Assembly: GCA_025331125.1 (NCBI GenBank)
Contig: JAOALB010000043.1
Coordinates: forward strand, 1 to 64,000
Direction of reading: 5' to 3'
DNA from: Mycogone perniciosa
Lineage: Eukaryota; Ascomycota; Sordariomycetes; Hypocreales; Hypocreaceae
DNA length: 64,000 nt
Numbering within the stretch: position 1 is the stretch's first letter; the number at the start of each line of letters is the position of its first letter. The translations under genes were made by a program, and so were the position numbers. The notes under the pieces are model-generated. The model was not told the origin of the DNA and ran no database searches. It was given only the letters and a program-made list of their open reading frames with translations. Of this stretch, positions 57,384 through 64,000 are shown piece by piece.

Positions 57384-60300
57384 ATGGCGACTGAATTTCA
57401 TGATACTCCCAAGGAGGGATGTTTGATCGACGTTCAGACATTTCACTTTCTCAAATTGGATCACGTCGATCTCTTTGATGGAAAAGCAGCAAATATTAAG
57501 AACCCTTCTGTTTCAAACCCGTTCGGATCACTCTTATCCATGGATTTTAAATTTGACCTGTCCATTCTTCTTATGGGCGACGTTTCTCTCCATTTTACCT
57601 TCAATTCGGAACCTGAAGAGGCGATAGAGGTCCAGCATGTCGTTTTAGGGGTATCTCAACGGCAGTCTACCCTGACCATGCCAGGGCTCCCTCCCGTTTT
57701 CAATCTGGTCGAGGACGAAGGCCTTCCGTTCATGGTTGAATCTTCACGACGTGCCCCTGACGATAGATGTCGGGCCGGTTATACAATCAAAATGAAAATA
57801 CACGATCACATCCTCCCTCATACTCAAAACATTCGCCACATTTCGACTCTCAGAATTGCGGTTGTGTTGAGCAGCCATCCATCTGACGCGAATATACAGG
57901 TTGAATATGAGGGAAACATTCTGAGATTTTTCAAACCGCAAACTTCACACAATTGGTTTGAACTTATGCACAGGGTTGATCGCACCACCGAGCACTGGAA
58001 GTCTACGAATACGAACCATCATGCGGATCAACCGACCAGTGTGAGGTGTCGTCAGCTTCTGTGTTGGGCCGCCGGAATTGGAGACCTCTCCTTACTTGAG
58101 ACATGTCTCAAAATGGTTGCAGACGGCCCCAATTCGAAAGATCACTTTGGGATGACGCCTTTGGCTTGGGCGGCGTTGATGGGACGGGACGAGATCGTCC
58201 AAAAGCTCGTGGAGCATCTTCTTGCCTCCAGATCTGGCACATCCGCCCTTTGGGAGATACAGACCAAGAACAGGCTCACAGACAAGGATATCGACACACC
58301 GCTGTGTTTTGCCGCTGTGAATAAAAAAACAGAAGTGATCCGCCGTCTCGTCGCTATATTCGTCGAAAAACATCAGCATCCTGAGAAATGGCTATCGGCG
58401 AAGCTCCATGAGGCCATAGAACAAGGTTGGCTAGATGCTGTGCAAGTTTTGCTCGAAAGCGGTGCCCCAATAGAAACACCATCAAAGGGGGAAATGCCAA
58501 TTACGCCGTTGTGTAGTGCAGCCAAAAAAGGAAACACTGATATTATGAAGTGTCTTCTTGACAAGGGCGCGAATCCAAACAACCCTTCAGGACGAACCGA
58601 AAGTATATTCTTTGCCATCGAAGGGGGGCATTACAACGCTGTGGAGATGCTCCTCCATACAAAAGCAAATATGAAAACCCTGAATCATTTTAGAAAATCG
58701 CCGCTGGAAGTCGCAATTGAGAAGAGGGATATTATGATTGTGGCCTTACTCTCTGATAATTCTACCGACAAGCTGGCGAAATCGATAGACGACCTTGACG
58801 AGGACATCGACTGTGAATTCACTGCTATGATGACGGACTTCTTCGAAGATGGCACCGTATACTTTGACGAACTCTCTGTGTACCATGCCATGAGTCGAGT
58901 ACAGTATGATCCAGTCCTGAAAAATGACGTTGCCTTCAGATGGCTTCACTTACCCGCAAATAACGTGAGTTTGACTATGACTATTACAAGACATATAGGC
59001 TAACGCGAATGTAGATGCAATGGGTTGAGGTAATGACGCACTTCTACTCAATCTTCTATCATCGCCTTTTTCTGACAGTCCAGGTTTTGATTTCTCGACT
59101 CTATGGGGATATCGCTGCCTATAAAATTTTGAAGCCAGAGCGGTGGGTTGATCAACAACATCCCGGGCGACCCACAGCTCAGCACTCTCGGTATATGCGG
59201 CCACTTTGCAGTAGCTTTAAATGCAAAAAGGGGAGTAGGTGCTGTTTTTCCAGAAGAAATTAGATTTCAAGGCTAACGTTTGAGAGATGCCACAGAACGA
59301 AGTCATACTGATAAAGATATGGTTCTCTTTGTGAGTTTCTTGCCGAAGCGCCAACACTAAGTCTTGATGGCTAATGCTCCAAAGATGCCATATCTACACC
59401 GGGAGGGCGAAAAGAGTAGGGTGAACAGAAATGTTGTGTTTGCAAAGCGACTTAAAAACCCCGAATCAAATTGGACAGAACACCAGAAACTCCCCCATGC
59501 CTACATCCATGGGAAGAAATCCAGAAACAATCATCTGCTTCACGTCCGCAGGACTTTGGACCAGTTCTACTACAACACACTGGATGACACTAGCGACAGA
59601 GATAAAGACCAGGTGGTTTCTCGTTACCAAGAGCGCCGTCGTAAGGAGAAGAAGACCCCTACGAAAGAATTATCTATGAAACATTTATCTGTGGAAGAAC
59701 TGTCTGTGGAAGAAGAACCATCTGTGGTAGAGCTGGTGGACCAACTTTGGTTATGGGTTATCACCGGATCTTCTGGACGGGTAGAAACGGTAATTAGTTG
59801 TTTCCCTACTAGGGAACCTTCCGACAGATCGAACGACACCCAGGACAATGCCTATTCAAAATTAGATCAAAAACGCAAAACTGACGTTTTCCAGACCGTC
59901 AGAGACTACATAAACGAGAAGCCTGAAGGGATTCAGACGCCATACGATCTTGCAGGAGTAATTGTGAGCAGATGCTCCAAGGTCTTTCTAAATCCTTCAA
60001 ATGCCGACAAGTCACTACAATTCTCCGAAATTTATAAAAGTTCCATTGGTAGAATTGTAAGTGGCTCTAGAATTTTTCTCCCCCCCTCTCCAACCCAACC
60101 CCCTGTGGGCGATCTAGCTGACAGTAGAGTAGATGGGTGCAGAAATTAAGCTATTTGAGACGTTCACGAAACTGATCGACATCCGTGATACAAGGCTGTG
60201 CCGCAATGCATCTACTATTGACAACATCCTTGAAATACTCGACGATTTGAAAGCGCCTACCGCCGATAAAAACCTTAACGAGCTTCAGGAGGAATTCAGG

Positions 60301-61626
60301 AACTACTATGAAGTCACTTTTGATAGTGAGATCCCGAGCAAAAAGGATATAAAAGAGGTGGCACAGGGTTCCGATGTTGCAAAGCTTGAGCAGGTTCTCC
60401 AAAAGCTTGTTCGCTTTCATGCCCTTGAGATAAATGAGGAAATCGGACTGCTCCGCGAAATCAAGGAAATTCAGTATGAGCTGAACATCATGGCAATGGT
60501 ATTTGAGGATCAGCAAAATGTCGTGAGTTCAATGGAGCGTAAGATCCGCTCCATGAAGAGAGGTACATCACTCCAGGATGACGACGATGTCACAGCCAGC
60601 CATTCAGATCGCGTCGTGTCACGCTCCGATTCAACGACCATGGGAATAGACTCAAACGATGAGTGGCAATTACGGCATGAAAGTTCGGCTGAGACTGTTT
60701 CCATGCTGGAGTCGTTTCACAATGTCCAACATGATGACAAACCGTATATCTACACCGAGGAGCCTGCCACGTTCGATTCTAGCCAGATCAACCATGAAGA
60801 CTCAGAGTTGAGTATTGCAAGTTTGCTGAAGAGATTGCCCCAACGGAAAAGTCAAAGCGCCAAAAAGGAGAGCGAGAGGATTTGGGGAGAAAGCGGCGAC
60901 AAAGAAGATGCTAGTCTTCCTCTCCATATTGTGAAGAACGGTGTTGCGGAAGTCGATGGGATGATGCAACGTGCAATTCGTGCAAGTGAAGCGGTAGGGA
61001 GCTCAGCCTCTTTCTTTTCCCTTTCCTCTTCCCCGGTGCCAGCTCCAAGCTGACCTGAACTTTACACAGTTGAGCTTGCTCGTCGAGTTGAGGCAAAAGC
61101 AGAGCAGCGTGGTAAATTGCACCATCGCGACACAATCACTCAGGGCGACAAAAGAAGCAGAGAAACAAAGCAAAACTCTCATGGTCTTTACTGTGGCCAC
61201 AATTGTATTTGTAAGTCTTTTCATTGGATGACTGCAGTTTAGTGCTCTCTGGAACGTGGTAGCAATAGCATTGACACATCACACAAAAATAGTTACCTTT
61301 ATCCTTTATCGCAGCCTTCTTTGCCATTCCGCTTAGAGAATTCACTAAAGAAGGATCTACTACTCTCAGCGCAGGCGATGTCTCTAAAGTCATGTGTAAG
61401 TCCCTCAGCAAGGCACTATAACTACAAGTGAGGATGACGGATGAGGTTACTGATGATGGACGTCGCTATTTTAGTCCCAATTTCCGCTCTTATTTCAGCA
61501 GCCTTCATCTACATTGCCTTCACAGCTTCAGAGATGAAAGAGATTTGGCAATTTCTTAAGAAGAATGTCAATATTTCTTTATGGAAGAGGGCTAAGAGTG
61601 TGAGCTTGGGAGATGATAATTGTTGA
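57384..61626 (+). CDS. Ankyrin-repeat protein with C-terminal CorA-like two-TM domain
   Basis: Nine exons: 57384-58964, 59015-59029, 59084-59234, 59287-59330, 59385-60056, 60133-60993, 61070-61210, 61293-61395, 61475-61626. They join in frame to 1239 residues. Residues 1-215 form an unrecognised N-terminal domain. Residues about 220-460 are ankyrin repeats (DHFGMTPLAWAALMGRDEIV, ITPLCSAAKKGNTDIMKCLL). The next block has the family marker HLPANN/MQWVEV and later VLF/MPYLHRE, each made across an intron. A coiled-coil helical part (HALEINEEIGLLREIKEIQY) leads to two membrane segments: MVFTVATIVF/LPLSFIAAFF and FPISALISAAFIYIAF. The layout is that of fungal ankyrin/CorA-like proteins. CorA itself needs a GMN motif, which is absent, so Mg2+ transport is not implied. 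Exon 2 is only 15 nt and intron 3 has a GTAGGT donor with a perfect CTAAC branch. Confidence 0.82.
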
Positions 61627-62578
61627 AGATATCATACAGCTTAAGCAATACATTCGTGTGATGCACCTCGATCGCCGCTATTTTTAACCAAATTATCTTA
61701 TCTGACAGGTCTGTTACCAATCTGTACTCTGGCGGTATTCGTTAGTCAAAAGTCAAAACATGAACACACCACTACTTACAGGGATTTTCAGTTACCTGGA
61801 TCAGGCTGCATTGCCAAGATGCCATAAACTACTTGGATAGGGGCCATACAAGGCCCTGGAGTCTCACACAGTTTCCCCCTTTTCTTTCAAAACAAAGACT
61901 GCTTTCTCTCTTATTCCTCAACCCTAGAGATTTTCCATATCACCTTCCTCTTGTAATAGCGCACAGTAACCATCAGGAGCCTAAAAATGCAATGGGGCAA
62001 TAATACCATTAAAGGCCCAGGTCCTTAATCTAGATCTAAAGAAAGGATATATAAAGAAAAATACTTATTTTTTAAAAAAAAATAAACATTGGTTTGATTT
62101 ACTAAGTTTAATAATATCTATATATTATATACCCTTTTGGTCTAATAATATTTACTATATATTAATTCTATACGGAGTAGTTATATTAGATACTAAGTTT
62201 AGCTTAGTGTAAATGACCCGTTACCTTTAGCAAAGCCTTAATCGTTAAATAGGAGGCTGAAAAAGGGTTAGACTGGCAAAAGTGGATCCATTCTACCATT
62301 CAACGGTTATGCTTCATGTACTCCGTACTCCGTACTCGTACTCCAATAAAAAGGAGAGCTCTAAAGCCTTGTGGGTCTTTGGTGCTTGTAATCCATGATT
62401 ACATGCTCATAACTTCAGCCTCCGCAATTTAACAGCAGCCTGCCAAGAATCCTTTCAGAAGCGTAAGAATCCTTTTAGAAACGTAAGCAATCTCACCCAC
62501 TGAGCCGGATATCTTCTTCCCAAGCATTGCTCAATTTTACCATCTTGACATCCTGACATCAGTACGACAGGCGTAGAA
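61627..62578. other. AT-rich intergenic region
   Basis: About 950 bases without a gene. From about 62040 to 62215 it is strongly AT-rich with partial internal repeats (ACTAAGTTTA, CTAATAATATTTA). A TACTCCGTACTCCGTAC cluster lies at 62318-62344, upstream of the FAD oxidase gene. Confidence 0.5.
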
Positions 62579-64000
62579 ATGTTTAGCACGTTGTATCGTG
62601 CAGTTTGGCTGGCGCTGCCGTTGCTGCGCCCAGCAGTTTGTCAACTGGAGCTCTATGCCCCAAGCGACCAGAAGCCACTCGCAGCGGTTGAGAATGCCAC
62701 TGTCGCAAATTGCCATCAGGCAGTAAGTAGTGAATAAATAATTGCTTCAAAGACTTCCAGGGAGCTAATCTTCATTTCTAGTGTGCGGAACTGCGGGCTG
62801 CTGATGGCTTCGATCTCCTCTCACACTACCCGGATCTGCCACCAGGTTTCCAGGAGCAATATTTCACCATCCAACAGGTGGAGATGATTCCACTGTGCGT
62901 TGTCCAGCCACGGTCCGCTGAAGCCGTTTCTTTTGTCGTGAAATCAGTTAGAGAACACCAATGCGACTTTGCTATCAAGAGCGGTGGGCACAGCGTTGCT
63001 GCTGGCACCTCCGCCAGACATAACGGCCTGGTTCTGGATCTCAAACATCTAAACCAGATCGAGTTATCTCAGGACAGACAAACGGTATCCGTTGGCCCGG
63101 GAAACCTGTGGAGAGATGTTTACGAAAAGCTGGAACCTGAGGGTCTACTTGTTGCAGGTGGGCGAGTTGGTTCTGTTGGAGTGGGCGGCTTTACTCTTGG
63201 AGGTGAGATGTTCTGTCTGCCTCATCGTCGCCAAGTTTTCCTATAACATGCTCTAGGTGGCATCTCGTTCATTTCTCGTCGCCACGGATGGGCGGTTGAC
63301 AACGTGCGCAACTTTCAGGCAAGTCCCAACCAACCACTTTGCAATGCTGTAGTTGGAGCTGGACTAACCTTCCTCCAATCTAGGTCGTGCCTCCAAACGC
63401 CACAGTGACTGAAGCCAACCCGAATGAGCATCCAGACCTATTCTTTGCGCTTCGTGGCGGTGGTAGCAACTTCGGCGTCGTAACTCGTTTCGACTTTGAC
63501 GCACACGCACATAAATTGCTGTGGGGTGGAATGGAGGCAAATATAATGCGTGATCTATCCGAGAGAAACCAATTATTGGGTTTGCGGGAGCAATTCAACT
63601 GGACGTTACACTCTGTCTTGACTATTGCGTCAGGATGGCTCCAAGGCATCGGCCGCCACCTCGGATATGGAGCAAAATCTCACGATCTAATCAACGCGTT
63701 TGTAGCGCTGGCTGAGGAGAGACAGACAGACTCTGCTGCACATTGCTACCTATATTTCTCATGGGTCCCCATGGTTAAAGCACACCTTGTGGGCTCGAAT
63801 TATCTCTACAGCTTGCCTGTGGAGCAGCCTACAGTTTTGCAGAACCTCACCTCAGTTCCCAGCCTTTGGTCCACGAAACGCCTGGCTCGAATGTCTGAGT
63901 TTACGAGCGAGATTGAAGATCTCAATCCAACTGGACTCCGGTAGGTACCGGGACGCAGTATTGTTCTTAGAATTAACGCACTGATCTTTGGTAGGAATTA
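62579..64000 (+). CDS. Secreted FAD-linked oxidase (berberine-bridge/PCMH type), 5' part
   Basis: Partial at the right edge. Exons: 62579-62722, 62782-63202, 63257-63318, 63384 to about 63940, and about 63995 onward. A signal peptide (residues 1-21, WLALPLLRPAVC) is followed by the FAD-binding PCMH domain: FAIKSGGHSVAAG (the histidine is the usual 8-alpha FAD attachment site), LVLDLKHLNQIELS, GGRVGSVGVGGFTLGGGISF and ALRGGGSNFGVVTRF. These oxidases use covalent FAD to oxidise sugars, alcohols or alkaloid-like substrates and are common in secondary-metabolite clusters. The intron before VVPPNAT begins with GC, not GT (CAG/GCAAGT), and ends in TAG. The substrate and C-terminal BBE domain lie outside the window. 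Confidence 0.88.

Noticed and set aside
59235..59286. Frameshift and stop suggesting that the ankyrin/CorA-like gene is a pseudogene
   Set aside because: The segment behaves as a 52-nt intron with CTAAC branch and AG acceptor, and removing it restores the frame and the family sequence.
59364..61053. Two apparent separate genes downstream of an ankyrin gene
   Set aside because: Exact in-frame splice junctions (VLF/MPYLHRE and GRI/MGAEI) join them to the ankyrin part as one protein.
1..64000. tRNA, rRNA, snoRNA, CRISPR array or autonomous transposon
   Set aside because: A by-eye search for B-box-like GGTTCGANNCC, cloverleaf pairing, regular spaced repeats and transposase or reverse-transcriptase motifs found nothing convincing. 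tRNAscan-SE and Infernal would be decisive.

Overview
The window is nuclear DNA from a filamentous ascomycete (Pezizomycotina). The gene content points to a sordariomycete, probably of the Hypocreales, but no marker gene settles the species. Evidence for a fungal nuclear genome: short introns (46-114 nt) with GT..AG borders and CTAAC/CTGAC-like branch sites, wide intergenic spaces, and fungal-only families (Sgf29, DFG5/DCW1-type GH76, DUF3824, 2EXR, DUF4188, ankyrin/CorA-like). No tRNA, rRNA, CRISPR array or autonomous transposon was seen.

Layout. 1-7.1 kb: a hexanucleotide microsatellite, the Mediator kinase SSN3/CDK8 (+), an ARF6-type small GTPase (-) and the SAGA subunit Sgf29 (-). 7.1-14 kb is accessory and decayed: a GNAT acetyltransferase pseudogene with two in-frame stops, an intact MATE transporter, and a dynamin-like GTPase cut off just after its G4 motif. 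14-26.3 kb, all on the minus strand: phosphomannose isomerase, a small membrane-anchored secretory protein, a 1585-residue acidic nuclear protein resembling coilin, GTP cyclohydrolase II, and a cysteine-rich secreted protein. 28.3-33.1 kb: RNA polymerase I subunit RPA43, an FHA protein that stops at the start of what looks like a kinase domain, complex I subunit NDUFB7, and a GFA/CENP-V-type zinc protein. 33.1-40 kb is accessory: a MITE-like element, a five-exon DUF4188 protein, a DUF6454 membrane protein and a 2EXR protein. 40.5-56 kb is mostly housekeeping: a 2OG-Fe(II) oxygenase, the spliceosomal helicase Prp2, the ER J-protein Scj1 (ending in HDEL), a DUF3824 glycine-zipper/RS protein, the COPII cargo protein Erv41 and a GPI-anchored GH76 mannosidase. 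57.4-64 kb is accessory: a nine-exon ankyrin/CorA-like two-TM protein and the 5' part of a secreted FAD-linked oxidase running off the window.

The genes do not form one pathway. Several share the secretory route (ARF6, phosphomannose isomerase for GDP-mannose, Scj1, Erv41, GH76), but their proximity looks incidental. No secondary-metabolite cluster is visible, although the FAD oxidase at the right edge could belong to one outside the window.

Exon-intron models were built by hand from reading-frame continuity, splice signals and remembered family motifs. Every multi-exon model proposed as a gene closes in frame. Family names come from motif recognition, not from database searches.
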